Source of the DNA: Nigerium massiliense
GTDB lineage: Bacteria > Actinomycetota > Actinomycetes > Propionibacteriales > Propionibacteriaceae
Length of the DNA: 64,000 bases
Direction: 5' to 3'
Assembly (NCBI RefSeq): GCF_000826085.1
Contig: NZ_CCYM01000003.1
Span: 186,001 to 250,000 of the forward strand
A model generated the notes under the pieces. The model had not been told where the DNA came from. It made no database searches and saw only the letters and a list, made by a program, of their open reading frames with translations. This document shows, in pieces, positions 34,912-44,048 of this stretch (position 1 is the stretch's first letter; each line of letters opens with the position of its first letter). Made by a program: the position numbers and the translations under genes.

Positions 34912-36783
34912 ATGCTGCGCACGCACAAGGCGGGCGAACTCCGCGCCGAGAACGTCGGCCAGACCGTCACGCTGACCGGCTGGGTCGCGAAGCGACGCGA
35001 CCACGGCGGTGTCGCCTTCATCGATCTCCGGGACGCCTCCGGCATCTGCCAGGTGGTCGTCCGCGACGAGTACCTCGCCTCCGCCGGCATCCACGACCTG
35101 CGCAACGAGTTCTGCATCAAGGTCACCGGGGTCGTCGACGCCCGGACGCCGGAGAACGTCAACCCGAACCTGCCGACCGGCGAGGTCGAGGTCGCGATCC
35201 GCGAGCTCGAGGTGCTCAACCCGGCCGCGCCGCTGCCGTTCCAGATCGACGAGCGCTCCGGTGTCGGCGAGGACGCGCGCCTGAAGTACCGCTACTTGGA
35301 CCTGCGGCGTCCGCGCCAGCACGACGCCCTCGTGCTGCGCTCGAAGGTCACCCACGCGATCCGCAACGTGATGGACCGCAACGACTTCTATGACATCGAG
35401 ACCCCGACGCTCACGCGCTCCACGCCCGAGGGGGCGCGCGACTTCCTGGTGCCTGCGCGCCTGCACCCCGGCAAGTGGTACGCCCTGCCGCAGAGCCCCC
35501 AGCTGTTCAAGCAGCTGCTCATGGTGGGCGGCATGGAGCGCTACTACCAGATCGCCCGCTGCTACCGCGACGAGGATTTCCGCGCAGACCGCCAGCCCGA
35601 GTTCACCCAGCTCGACATCGAGATGAGCTTCGTCGACCAGGACGACGTGATCGCGCTGGCCGAGGAGGTCATGGCCGAGTGCTGGAAGCTCATCGGCGTC
35701 GAGATGCCGCGCCCGCTGCCGCGCATGTCGTGGCACGACGCCATGGACGACTACGGCTCCGACAAGCCCGACCTGCGCTTCGACCTGTTGATCCGGGAGC
35801 TGACCGAGTACTTCTCCGACACCCCGTTCCGGGTGTTCCAGAACCCGTACGTCGGCTCGGTCGTCATGCCGGGCGGAGCCTCCCTGCCGCGCCGGCAGTT
35901 CGACGCGTGGCAGGAGTGGGCCAAGCAGCGCGGTGCGAAGGGCCTGGCCTACGTGACGGTCGGCGAGGACGGCACGCTGGGCGGGCCGGTCGCCAAGAAC
36001 ATCTCGGACGCCGAGCGCGAGGGCCTGGCCGCCGCGGCCGGTGCGAACCCGGGTGACGCGATCTTCTTCGCCGCGGGTGCCCGCGAGCCGTCCCAGGAGC
36101 TCCTGGGCGCGGCCCGTCTGGAGATCGGCCGGCGCTGCGAGCTGATCGACGAGAACGCCTGGTCGTTCCTCTGGGTGGTGGACGCCCCCATGTTCAAGTC
36201 GTCCGCGGACGCCGTGGCGTCCGGCGACGTCGCGGTCGGTGCGGGCAAGTGGACGGCCGTCCACCACGCCTTCACCTCGCCCAAGCCCGAATCCTTGGAG
36301 ACGTTCGACACCGATCCCGGCTCGGCGCTGTCGTACGGCTACGACTTCGTCTGCAACGGCAACGAGGTGGGCGGCGGCTCGATCCGTATCCACCGCCGCG
36401 ACGTGCAGGAGCGCGTCTTCAACGTGATGGGCCTCTCCGAGGAGGAGGCGCAGGAGAAGTTCGGCTTCCTGCTCGACGCCTTCAGCTTCGGCGCCCCGCC
36501 GCACGGTGGCATCGCCTTCGGCCTCGACCGCCTGGTGATGTTGCTCGGGGGCTTCGACACCATCCGCGACGTCATCGCGTTCCCGAAGTCGGGCGGTGGG
36601 TTCGACCCGCTGACCGAGGCACCCACCGCCATCACCCCGCAGCAGCGGAAGGAGGCAGGCGTCGACTTCAAGCCCGCCCCGAAGGTCGAGAAGGGTGACC
36701 AGGCCGCCATGGCCGAGTCCGCGGCTGCCGAACGCGAGGCGGCGGGGACCATCGAGGACGCGGAGGCGCCGGGACGTTCCTGA
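34912..36783 (+). CDS. aspS: Aspartyl-tRNA synthetase
   Basis: A class II synthetase of 623 residues, bacterial type. The N-terminal anticodon-binding OB-fold ([20 protein letters not shown]) is followed by motif 1, motif 2 ([20 protein letters not shown], then [10 protein letters not shown]), the bacterial insertion domain with GDAIFFAAG, and motif 3 ([16 protein letters not shown]). AAAGGAA stands upstream of the ATG. In many actinobacteria this enzyme also loads tRNA(Asn) for the amidotransferase route; the sequence alone does not settle that. Confidence 0.96.
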   Translation: MLRTHKAGELRAENVGQTVTLTGWVAKRRDHGGVAFIDLRDASGICQVVVRDEYLASAGIHDLRNEFCIKVTGVVDARTPENVNPNLPTGEVEVAIRELEVLNPAAPLPFQIDERSGVGEDARLKYRYLDLRRPRQHDALVLRSKVTHAIRNVMDRNDFYDIETPTLTRSTPEGARDFLVPARLHPGKWYALPQSPQLFKQLLMVGGMERYYQIARCYRDEDFRADRQPEFTQLDIEMSFVDQDDVIALAEEVMAECWKLIGVEMPRPLPRMSWHDAMDDYGSDKPDLRFDLLIRELTEYFSDTPFRVFQNPYVGSVVMPGGASLPRRQFDAWQEWAKQRGAKGLAYVTVGEDGTLGGPVAKNISDAEREGLAAAAGANPGDAIFFAAGAREPSQELLGAARLEIGRRCELIDENAWSFLWVVDAPMFKSSADAVASGDVAVGAGKWTAVHHAFTSPKPESLETFDTDPGSALSYGYDFVCNGNEVGGGSIRIHRRDVQERVFNVMGLSEEEAQEKFGFLLDAFSFGAPPHGGIAFGLDRLVMLLGGFDTIRDVIAFPKSGGGFDPLTEAPTAITPQQRKEAGVDFKPAPKVEKGDQAAMAESAAAEREAAGTIEDAEAPGRS

Positions 36784-36918
36784 GCGTCGATGCGGCGCCG
36801 TCGTGCGCGTCCTGGGGGATCGAGTGTTCGGGCTCGGTCCCCCCTTGGTCGCCCCCGGCGGCCCGATGCTCGGTCGATCGCGGTGCATCCGGGGCACGAA
36901 AGAGGCACTTACAGAATG

Positions 36919-36934
36919 TACTGACCGGTCAGTA
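36919..36934. promoter_or_regulatory. 16-bp palindromic operator upstream of the repeat protein/sortase pair
   Basis: TACTGACCGGTCAGTA is a perfect palindrome. Its 14-bp core ACTGACCGGTCAGT occurs again, unchanged, at 41954-41967 in front of the TetR gene. TATGCT at 36941-36946 is a likely -10 box. Confidence 0.75.
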
Positions 36935-36970
36935 TCGGGCTATGCTTGCTCTGAGTGAAAGGGGTTCGCC

Positions 36971-37936
36971 ATGAGGGTGCGTGAGACCGCTGCGGCGGCA
37001 GTTCTGGGGCTGGCTCTGGTCGCCGGACTGCCCGCCCTCGCCCAAGCCGACGGGGGGCTCAGCGTGTCGGTGGCCCAGCCGTCCTCACCTGACGCCAAAG
37101 CCCGGGTCACCCTCTCGACCAGCCTGGACCTTCCCGTCGAGGTCGACTTCTCGACCCCCGGGGGGACGACCGGCAGTCTCGTCGTCACGAAGGCTGCGCC
37201 CCGGACGATCTCGATTCCCGTGGTGCGCTGCTCGACACCCGTCCTCACGATCAGCGGGCGCGAGGTGTCCGGGGCGGAGGGCGCCGCGAGCGGGGGCCGT
37301 ACGTTCCGGGTGACCAAACAGCTGCAGGGCTTCTGCCAGAGCGAGGTTTCCCCGTCGGCGAGTCGTCCCCCGCTGTCGCGCCCCACGGTCACCGCGTCCG
37401 GCACGGTGACGGCTCGGGGTCAGCTCGAGCTGCCCGGGCGTGACGTCAACGTCCAGTTGCCGGGGCGTGATGTGAACGTGCAGTGGCCGGGGCGTGATGT
37501 GAACGTGGAGTTGCCGGGGCGTGATGTGAATGTGGAGTTGCCGGGGCGTGATGTGAACGTGGAGTTGCCCGGGCGTGACGTCAGTGTTCAGCTGCCCCGC
37601 GCCGACGTCAGTGTTCAGTTGCCCCGCCACACGGTCGAGCTGCCCGAGCCCCGGGTGACCGTCACGCGTGCCGGGGTGGCGCCCGCCGCCCGGGCCGCTG
37701 GGAACGAGACCCAGCAGCTGGACACCCGCACGACGGACCCCTCCAGCACCGCGACCGAGGAGCCCGCCTCCCCGAGCGCGTCGTCCAGCGCGACGCCCGT
37801 GCCACCGCGGGAGGACGCCTCCGACGGGACGCGTTCGAGCCTGCCTCTCTGGGCCTGGGTGGGCGTGTTCCTGACCCTGGCCGCCGCGGGCACCGTGGTG
37901 TTCGGGGGGTCTCGGCCCCCGCGGGCGCGCGCCTGA
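36971..37936 (+). CDS. Secreted, membrane-anchored protein with nonapeptide repeats
   Basis: A 321-residue surface protein of unknown function. A signal peptide occupies residues 1-26 (ending ALAQA). A compact domain with two cysteines (residues 92 and 123 or so) follows. Residues 154-216 are seven tandem nonapeptides, LPGRDVNVE/Q, and less perfect LPRHTVE and LPEPRVTVT units come after. A Ser/Thr/Pro-rich stalk (about 250-285), one hydrophobic helix (LWAWVGVFLTLAAAGTVVF) and a short basic tail close the protein. This layout resembles a cell-wall sorting signal, but no LPXTG is present before the helix. A sortase gene follows directly. GAAAGGGG is the ribosome binding site. Confidence 0.75.
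   Translation: MRVRETAAAAVLGLALVAGLPALAQADGGLSVSVAQPSSPDAKARVTLSTSLDLPVEVDFSTPGGTTGSLVVTKAAPRTISIPVVRCSTPVLTISGREVSGAEGAASGGRTFRVTKQLQGFCQSEVSPSASRPPLSRPTVTASGTVTARGQLELPGRDVNVQLPGRDVNVQWPGRDVNVELPGRDVNVELPGRDVNVELPGRDVSVQLPRADVSVQLPRHTVELPEPRVTVTRAGVAPAARAAGNETQQLDTRTTDPSSTATEEPASPSASSSATPVPPREDASDGTRSSLPLWAWVGVFLTLAAAGTVVFGGSRPPRARA
37430..37618 (+). repeat. Seven 27-bp in-frame tandem repeats
   Basis: Each unit encodes LPGRDVNVE or a close variant. The middle units are nearly identical at the DNA level and use codons rare in the neighbours (TTG, CGT, GAT), which suggests recent expansion by slippage. There are no spacers, so this is not a CRISPR array. Confidence 0.9.
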
Positions 37937-37937
37937 C

Positions 37938-38624
37938 ATGGGAGGGGGGCGTCCGCTCCTGATCTGGGGGAGCGCCTTGGCCCTGACGGGTGCGCTCGCC
38001 TGGGGGACCAGCCCCCATCTCGTGGCCCAGCCGGGTCACATCGCCGAATCGGCGATCGTCCGGAGCGCCGGGGACGGCGCGTCCTCCGCGCTGCACGGCG
38101 GCTCAGCGGGGGCGTCCTCGGGCGGGCCGGCCGACTTCCCGTCGGAGGCTCCGGCGGGGTCGCCCACCCGTCTTCTCGTCCGTCACGATGATCGGGTCAT
38201 CGTCGACATGCCGATGCACTCCGCCCGCTACGACGCGAGCGGAGACCTCTCCTCTGCGTGCGGCTCCGTCGCGTGGAACGCGGAGCCCGGATGGCCCGAG
38301 CCGGGCGCTTCGAGCCCCTACTACGCGTTGATGAGCGGGCACGTGCGGTGCGGGCGCGAGCTGTACACGCTCGATGCTCTCCGCGACGTGGTGCCCGGGG
38401 ACACCATGACCGTGGCGTACTCCTCCGGGGAGGAGGCCGAGTTCCGCGCCCTCCAAGGCGCCGAGACGATCGCGAAGGCGGAACTCAACGCAGACCCCGC
38501 GCGTTACCGCGGGGACGTGCCGGACAGCGTCGTCCGGCTCTCGACCTGCGACCCTGAGTCGGCGCCGCGCCCCGACGGACACCTGTCCCAGAACATCTGG
38601 ACCCTCTGGCGGCGGGTGGGCTGA
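37938..38624 (+). CDS. Sortase, class E/F-like
   Basis: A 228-residue membrane-anchored transpeptidase. An N-terminal hydrophobic segment (residues 7-25) is followed by an Ala/Ser/Gly-rich linker and the sortase barrel. The catalytic triad can be placed: His135 in LMSGHVRCG, Cys204 in VVRLSTCDPES and Arg225 or Arg226 in the final QNIWTLWRRVG. The fold motif YTLDALRDVVPGDTMTV agrees with class E/F sortases. It begins one base after the stop of the repeat protein, so the two are an operon and the repeat protein is the likely substrate. Confidence 0.82.
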   Translation: MGGGRPLLIWGSALALTGALAWGTSPHLVAQPGHIAESAIVRSAGDGASSALHGGSAGASSGGPADFPSEAPAGSPTRLLVRHDDRVIVDMPMHSARYDASGDLSSACGSVAWNAEPGWPEPGASSPYYALMSGHVRCGRELYTLDALRDVVPGDTMTVAYSSGEEAEFRALQGAETIAKAELNADPARYRGDVPDSVVRLSTCDPESAPRPDGHLSQNIWTLWRRVG

Positions 38625-38676
38625 GGAGCCCGTCCCCGGGCATGGCCCCGACGCACCCGGCCCTCCTACCGAGCGA

Positions 38677-38710
38677 GAGGGTGGCGTCCTGTTCTGGACG
38701 CCAAACCCTC
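38677..38710. terminator. Bidirectional terminator between sortase and YhgE genes
   Basis: TGGCGTCC / GGACGCCA (8 bp, 6-nt loop) extended, after a 2-nt bulge, by GAGGG / CCCTC. It sits between two convergent genes. Confidence 0.7.
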
Positions 38711-38718
38711 CTGCACAC

Positions 38719-40917
38719 TCAGCGGGGACGCACCGAGAATGCGTAGTCGGCCGTCGAGTTCGATGTGACCATCGGCGGGTGCAGGTCGCGCATCCTCAGC
38801 TTCTTGCGCCGGTGGACGAGGACCATGGTCAGGGCCAGCGAAACCGCGGCGACGCCGGCGAGCACCGTCATCGAGCCCCAGAAGATCGAAAGGTTGCCGC
38901 CCGAGATCGACACGCGGAAAGCATCCACCGAATACTTCAGCGGGGAGACGATCGCCAGGTTCTGGTACACCGGCGGCAGCAGGCCCACGGGGAACGTTCC
39001 ACCACAGGTCGGCAGCTGCAGGATCAGGAACACGAGGTACAGAGCTGTCTGCGGCGAACCGAAGATCAGGCGCAACAGATAGGCCGGGGCCATGAAGGCG
39101 AGCGCGGTGACGATGATCTGGCCGATGAACAGAACCGGGTGGACCGGGTTCAGCCCCAGGGCCAGCCAGACGCCGAAGCCCATGATGAGGCCGCCGACGA
39201 TGGCGACGGTCGCGATCGGGCCGAATCCCATGAGCGTCGTGCGCGGCGTGCTGGAACGTCCGGTCATGGCACGTCCGGAGATCGTGCGCACCACCAGGAA
39301 CGTGGAGACGCCGGCGATCCACAGGGCGATCGAGAAGAACATCGGCGCCAGCCCCCGTCCGTAGTAGGTGGCGGGGTTGTCGACGACCTGATCGATCTGG
39401 ACCGGCTGCGACATGATCTCAGACAGGTTGTCGCGCTGATTCTCGCTCAGGCCCGGGATCTGCTGCGCGCCGTCTGCCAGTCCGGTCGACAGCTCGTGGG
39501 CGCCGGACGCCAGTTGCGGCATGGCGGTGTCCAGCCGGCCGAGTCCGTCCGAGAGTTGTTGGACGCCGCTGAGCGCGTTCCCACCCTCCTTCAACAGGGT
39601 CCGCCCGGCACTCGTCAGGTTGCCCTCCGCGGCGCTCAGGTCGGACATCGCCCCGTCCGCCGTGTTCAGCGCGGCATTGATGTCGTCGAGCCCGGAGGAG
39701 AGCTTCGCGAACGTGTCACGCGCCTTGCCCGTGGCTGTCTGGAGTCGGTTGCCGGCGCCGGCGAGGTCTTTGGCGTTGAGGTTCAGGTTGAGGCCGCCGG
39801 AGAGTTTGGCCGCGGCGGCCAGGTTGGTCGCCACCGAGGTGGTCGAATCGGACCCGGCCTGGAGCTCCTTGCTGAGGGCGACATAGCTCGCGTCGTCTGC
39901 GAGTTCCGGGTGGGCGGCGAGCAGCTCCGAGAGCTTCTGGCCGCTGGCGTTCCAGTGCCGCGAGATCGCGACGACTGAGTCGCCGTTGGGGTTCTGCAGC
40001 GTGGCGTGGATCGCGACGAGATCCTTCGCGTCCTTCTGCAGTGTCGGCAGCTTGTCCTTGATGAAGGCGAGGATCGCGTCGGACGCCGACGTGATGTTCT
40101 GCAGGTCGTTCAGGGCGGCCTGGGAGGCCGACATGATCTTGGACGTGCCCCGGCGGGCCCGCGCCGAGGCCGCCATCAGCTGCTGGGTGGCCTTGTCCGC
40201 GCTGTCCAGCCCGGCGGAGAGCTGATCGGTCGCACCCTTGATCCCCGCGGACGACCTCAAGGCGTCAGCGACCCGGGTGTTCATCGTGTGGACGCCGTCC
40301 CGCGCCTGCGCGAGGCCGTCGTCCAACTGCTTGCTGCCATCGGACGCCTCGGTGAGGCTGTCCTTGATGGTCCCGAGATCGGTGAACAGCGTCTTGAAGT
40401 AGGTGCGCGAGACCGACTCGTCGAGGCTCTTGGTGAGCGCGGCGTCGGCGTTACCGGTCAGCAGCCCGATGATGAAGCCGTTGGCGTCATCGCGGTGCAG
40501 GACCAAGGACGCGCGTGTCGCCTCGTAGGTCGAGGCGCTCGTGATCTTGGCCGAGAAGTCCTCGGGGACCACGATCACGGCGTAGTACTTGCCGTCCGCC
40601 AAGCCCGCGTTCGCGGCCCTCTCGTTCTCCCCGAGGAACTTCCAGCCCAAGGTGGGGTTCTCCCGGAGCGCGTCCTCGAAGTCGCGGCCTCCCGAGACCA
40701 CCTCCCCGTTCACCTTGACGGGCTTGTCGTGGTTGACGACGGCGATGGGGACGCGGTCCAGGTGGTTGTAGAGATCCCAGTTCGCGTGCAGGTAGATGCC
40801 GCCGTACAGCAGCGGAATGATCAGGATGAACAGGAGTGCCAGGCGCGAGCGGCCCTTGAAACGCCTGAACTCGAACTGGAGCAGGCGGCCAACGGGCACG
40901 AAGAGGTCGTTCTTCAC
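38719..40917 (-). CDS. YhgE/Pip family membrane protein
   Basis: A 732-residue membrane protein of the YhgE/phage-infection-protein family. One helix near the N-terminus (LALLFILIIPLLYGGIYLHA) is followed by AVVNHDKPVKVNGE, a domain with the family pattern YYAVIVVPEDFSAKI, and some 350 residues of helical, probably extracellular sequence rich in Ala, Leu and Asp. About five C-terminal helices (from 555 on) have an ABC-2-like look (SPLKYSVDAFRVSISGG). Such proteins pair with ABC ATPases and are thought to export something across the membrane; the cargo is unknown. The GTG start overlaps the ATPase gene by 4 bp. Confidence 0.87.
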   Translation of the reverse strand: MKNDLFVPVGRLLQFEFRRFKGRSRLALLFILIIPLLYGGIYLHANWDLYNHLDRVPIAVVNHDKPVKVNGEVVSGGRDFEDALRENPTLGWKFLGENERAANAGLADGKYYAVIVVPEDFSAKITSASTYEATRASLVLHRDDANGFIIGLLTGNADAALTKSLDESVSRTYFKTLFTDLGTIKDSLTEASDGSKQLDDGLAQARDGVHTMNTRVADALRSSAGIKGATDQLSAGLDSADKATQQLMAASARARRGTSKIMSASQAALNDLQNITSASDAILAFIKDKLPTLQKDAKDLVAIHATLQNPNGDSVVAISRHWNASGQKLSELLAAHPELADDASYVALSKELQAGSDSTTSVATNLAAAAKLSGGLNLNLNAKDLAGAGNRLQTATGKARDTFAKLSSGLDDINAALNTADGAMSDLSAAEGNLTSAGRTLLKEGGNALSGVQQLSDGLGRLDTAMPQLASGAHELSTGLADGAQQIPGLSENQRDNLSEIMSQPVQIDQVVDNPATYYGRGLAPMFFSIALWIAGVSTFLVVRTISGRAMTGRSSTPRTTLMGFGPIATVAIVGGLIMGFGVWLALGLNPVHPVLFIGQIIVTALAFMAPAYLLRLIFGSPQTALYLVFLILQLPTCGGTFPVGLLPPVYQNLAIVSPLKYSVDAFRVSISGGNLSIFWGSMTVLAGVAAVSLALTMVLVHRRKKLRMRDLHPPMVTSNSTADYAFSVRPR

Positions 40918-41909
40918 GAGATCACCTCGGGTGAGTTGTCGGGCTCCGGCGGAGCGGCGATTACTTGAACGGCGTCGAGAGGCTCGCCCGCCGGGGGCAT
41001 GGGCGACTCGAGATGCAGGTGGACGCTGCTGGGCAGCGTTTCGTCGTTGTCCACCACCGAGGCGATGACCACGGCGTCGTCCAGCCGAGCGAGTTCGGCG
41101 AGGAGCTCGAACAGGCGGTGCTGCTGGCTGTGGGGGACCATCGTGTCGGCGTCGTCGATGATGACGACGGCCGCGGGCCTGATCATGGCCAGTGCCACCG
41201 AGATGACGGCACGCTCGACCGGCTGCAACTGTTCGAGCTCGATCGCTCGGTTGACGCGGTAGCCGAGCGCCTCCTCCATCCGGCGCACCCGCTCCTCGCC
41301 CTGGGCACGCGGATAGCCGTCGATGAAGCAGCGTTCGATGATCGACTCGTCCAGCGTCAACCGGTCCTCGGGCTGGACGTAGTCGCCCAACCGCGCCACG
41401 GACGTCTGCTGGATCACGGCGTAGGGCTCCGCGGAAGCATCGATCCCGTTGATGATGAGTTCCCCGGTGGCCGACTTGAAGCGCCCCGCCAGGCTCAACA
41501 GGAGCGAGGACTTGCCTGAGCCCTGTTCCCCGCTGATGGTGCACAGCTGCCCGGGGTAGAGGTCCAGGTCCACCGGCTTGAAGATTCGTCCGCGCTTGGT
41601 CGAAGCGGTGAGACCCCGAGCCCGCAGCAGCGGGAGGGGCCCGTGGGGCTCGTCCCCGGGCGGGGCCTGCTCGTCGTCCGGGACGTCATGGTCCGGCGGC
41701 TGAGCGTCGTCCGGGAGGTCAGGGCCCGGCGCCGGCGCGTCGTCCGGGGCCACACGGTCCGGCGCCGGCGCCGAATCGAGCGAATGCTGAGGAACGTGGG
41801 TCTGCTCGAGGGGTTGGCTCGGGGCGCCCTCCTCGGTGACACGGTGCGGTGAGGCGTCCGGCGCGGCGGACGCCGGTTCACTCGTGGAGTCTTTGGGTGC
41901 TTGCCTCAT
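40914..41909 (-). CDS. ABC-type ATPase with degenerate motifs, partner of YhgE
   Basis: A 331-residue protein. The first 95 residues are disordered, acidic and Pro-rich (APDDAPAPGPDLPDDAQPP and similar). An ABC nucleotide-binding domain follows: Walker A ISGEQGSGKSSLLLSLAG and Walker B AAVVIIDDAD. The signature loop reads LQPVE instead of LSGGQ, the Walker B glutamate is Asp, and the H-loop histidine seems absent (VIASVVDND). It may bind ATP but hydrolyse it poorly. It is co-transcribed with the YhgE gene. The ATG at 41909 has GAGG upstream; a TTG at 41945 overlaps the -10 box and is unlikely. Confidence 0.8.
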   Translation of the reverse strand: MRQAPKDSTSEPASAAPDASPHRVTEEGAPSQPLEQTHVPQHSLDSAPAPDRVAPDDAPAPGPDLPDDAQPPDHDVPDDEQAPPGDEPHGPLPLLRARGLTASTKRGRIFKPVDLDLYPGQLCTISGEQGSGKSSLLLSLAGRFKSATGELIINGIDASAEPYAVIQQTSVARLGDYVQPEDRLTLDESIIERCFIDGYPRAQGEERVRRMEEALGYRVNRAIELEQLQPVERAVISVALAMIRPAAVVIIDDADTMVPHSQQHRLFELLAELARLDDAVVIASVVDNDETLPSSVHLHLESPMPPAGEPLDAVQVIAAPPEPDNSPEVIS

Positions 41910-41944
41910 GTCGGTGCCTCGCTCGGGTGCAAATGCAGTCTCCA

Positions 41945-41995
41945 ACCATAATGACTGACCGGTCAGTTCACAAACTGGGGCCCTGGCTGTAGTGT
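41945..41995. promoter_or_regulatory. Divergent promoters of the ATPase-yhgE operon and the TetR gene with shared operator
   Basis: Minus strand: -35 TTGTGA (41968-41973), 17-nt spacer, -10 TATGGT (41945-41950). Plus strand: -35 TTCACA (41967-41972), 17-nt spacer, -10 TAGTGT (41990-41995). The palindrome ACTGACCGGTCAGT (41954-41967) fills the minus-strand spacer and touches the plus-strand -35, so one bound repressor could shut both. Confidence 0.75.
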
Positions 41996-42025
41996 GAGAC
42001 TACCGCTGAACAGGAGGGATGCCTC

Positions 42026-42643
42026 ATGGCCCATCGACAGGGCGCGTCCGATGGCCGTTCGAATCGTGCGCAGGTCACCCGAGCCAAGATCGTGTCGGCG
42101 GCCACCCACCTGTTCGGGACGCGCGGGGTGTCGGCCTCCTCCATGGACGACATCGCCGCCGCTGCGGGGATCGCCAAGGGCAGCATCTACAACAGCTTCG
42201 GGTCGAAGGACGAGCTGGTGGCGCAACTGATCCGGGAGGAGAACGCAGCCCTGGACGAGCGCCTCCGCGAGGACGCCCGCGACCGGTCCGGGGCTGCTGA
42301 GCGGCGCGCCATCGTCGCTGGGTTGCTGCAGGCGATCGCCGAGATGCCGGACACCACCCGCTTCATCGTGAGCGAGCTGTTCCGCACGAGTCGGGACTGG
42401 GCGGACGCGACCCAGGACTGGCGTGCCGTCACGGCCGGGCCCCTGGAGCGGTCGCTGCGCACCGAGTTTCCCCACCTCGACGCTGAACAGGCCTCGGTGC
42501 AGGCCGCGGGGATCCTCGGCGCCACCCTGGTGGCGGCGCTCGACTGGTTGGTGAACCACCCCGAGCGCTCCTACGAGACCGTGCTCACGGGCATCCTGAC
42601 GGTGACGGGGTTGACGGCGGCGCCCCGGTCCGAGCCGGCCTGA
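42026..42643 (+). CDS. TetR family transcriptional regulator
   Basis: A 205-residue repressor. The N-terminal helix-turn-helix is classic: [20 protein letters not shown], then [25 protein letters not shown]. The C-terminal helical domain (about 75-190) would bind a small ligand or another signal. The gene is divergent from the ATPase-yhgE operon, and AGGAGGG precedes the ATG. The identical palindrome in its promoter and upstream of the sortase operon is its probable binding site, so it should control itself, the YhgE system and the surface protein. Confidence 0.9.
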   Translation: MAHRQGASDGRSNRAQVTRAKIVSAATHLFGTRGVSASSMDDIAAAAGIAKGSIYNSFGSKDELVAQLIREENAALDERLREDARDRSGAAERRAIVAGLLQAIAEMPDTTRFIVSELFRTSRDWADATQDWRAVTAGPLERSLRTEFPHLDAEQASVQAAGILGATLVAALDWLVNHPERSYETVLTGILTVTGLTAAPRSEPA

Positions 42644-42665
42644 GCGCGCGAGAGGGTTCGAGAAC

Positions 42666-44039
42666 GTGACGGATCTCTTCGGGAACCCGGATCCCGACCA
42701 GCGGCCGGCTCCGGCGAGCGGGGGGTCGCTCGCGGGGGCCGACCACGCGAACGTGCCCCTGGCGGTGCGGCTGCGGCCGCGCACCCTGGACGAGGTCGTG
42801 GGCCAGCAGCACCTGCTCGGGCCGGGCTCGCCGCTGCGCCGCCTGGCCGAGGGACAGCCCATGTCGGTGTTCCTGTGGGGCCCGCCCGGGGTGGGCAAGA
42901 CCACGCTCGCGTCCGTCGTCTCGCACGCGACCAACCGTCGGTTCGTCGAGCTGTCCGGGGTGACCGCCGGTGTCAAGGAGGTGCGTGCCGAGCTGGCCAC
43001 GGCCAAGGCCGAACTGGCCCGCGGTCGCGGCACCGTCCTGTTCGTCGACGAGGTGCACCGGTTCAACAAGGCGCAGCAGGACGTCCTGCTGCCCGCCGTC
43101 GAGAACCGGCTGGTCACCCTGATCGCCGCCACGACCGAGAACCCCAGCTTCTCGGTCATCTCTCCGCTGTTGTCGCGTTCGCTGTTGCTGACCCTCAAGC
43201 CGCTCACGGACGCCGACATCGACACGCTGCTGGACCGCGGGCTCACGGACGAGCGCGGCGTCCGCACCCCGGAGGGTGGCTCGTTCACCCTCGACCCGGA
43301 CGCCCGCGCCACCTTGGTCCGCCTCGCGGGCGGGGACGCCCGCCGGAGCCTCACCTACCTGGAGGAGGCCGCGGCGTCCGCCACCGCGCTGGGCAGCGAC
43401 ACGATCACGCCGGAGGCCGTCGAGCTGGCCGTCGACCGGGCCGCCCTGCGCTACGACCGCGACGGCGACCAGCACTACGACGTCATCAGCGCGTTCATCA
43501 AGTCGATCCGCGGCTCCGACGTGGACGCCGGCCTGCACTACCTGGCCCGCATGCTGGAGGGCGGGGAGGACCCCCGCTTCATCGCGCGCCGCCTCATCAT
43601 CCTGGCCAGTGAGGACATCGGCATGGCCGCTCCGTCCGTGCTGCAGACCTGCGTCGCCGCGGCGCAGGCGGTCCAGCTGATCGGCATGCCCGAGGGCCGC
43701 CTCGTGCTGGCCCAGGCGGTGGTGGCGTGCGCGACGGCGCCGAAGTCGAACGCGTCCTACCTGGCCATCAACGCCGCCCAGGCCGACATCGCGGCCGGCA
43801 AGGGCGGGCCGGTGCCCGCCCACCTGCGCGACGCCCACTACGCGGGCGCCGAGAAGCTCGGGCACGGCCAGGGCTACCAGTACGCGCACGACGCTCCCCA
43901 CGCGGTCGCCGCCCAGCAGTACCTGCCGGACGACCTCGCCGACGCCCGGTACTACGAGCCGACGCAGCACGGCTACGAGGCGCAGGTCACCGAGCGCGTC
44001 CGGGCCATCCGCCAACTGCTGGGGCGGCCGGACGCCTGA
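42666..44039 (+). CDS. rarA: Replication-associated recombination protein RarA (MgsA)
   Basis: A 457-residue AAA+ ATPase of the RarA/MgsA/WRNIP1 family that acts at stalled replication forks. Seen are [20 protein letters not shown], Walker [14 protein letters not shown], Walker [18 protein letters not shown], sensor 1 [10 protein letters not shown], and the family-specific end with [22 protein letters not shown] and the C-terminal tetramer domain ([15 protein letters not shown]). The GTG start has GAGAGGG upstream. It converges with telA, 9 bp apart. Confidence 0.94.
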   Translation: MTDLFGNPDPDQRPAPASGGSLAGADHANVPLAVRLRPRTLDEVVGQQHLLGPGSPLRRLAEGQPMSVFLWGPPGVGKTTLASVVSHATNRRFVELSGVTAGVKEVRAELATAKAELARGRGTVLFVDEVHRFNKAQQDVLLPAVENRLVTLIAATTENPSFSVISPLLSRSLLLTLKPLTDADIDTLLDRGLTDERGVRTPEGGSFTLDPDARATLVRLAGGDARRSLTYLEEAAASATALGSDTITPEAVELAVDRAALRYDRDGDQHYDVISAFIKSIRGSDVDAGLHYLARMLEGGEDPRFIARRLIILASEDIGMAAPSVLQTCVAAAQAVQLIGMPEGRLVLAQAVVACATAPKSNASYLAINAAQADIAAGKGGPVPAHLRDAHYAGAEKLGHGQGYQYAHDAPHAVAAQQYLPDDLADARYYEPTQHGYEAQVTERVRAIRQLLGRPDA

Positions 44040-44048
44040 GGCGGTCAC

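Noticed and set aside
37430..37618. Possible CRISPR array
   Set aside because: The 27-bp units are directly adjacent without spacers and are in frame in a coding sequence.
41910..41945. TTG start at 41945 for the ABC-type ATPase
   Set aside because: It would lie on the -10 box itself; the ATG at 41909 has a ribosome binding site.
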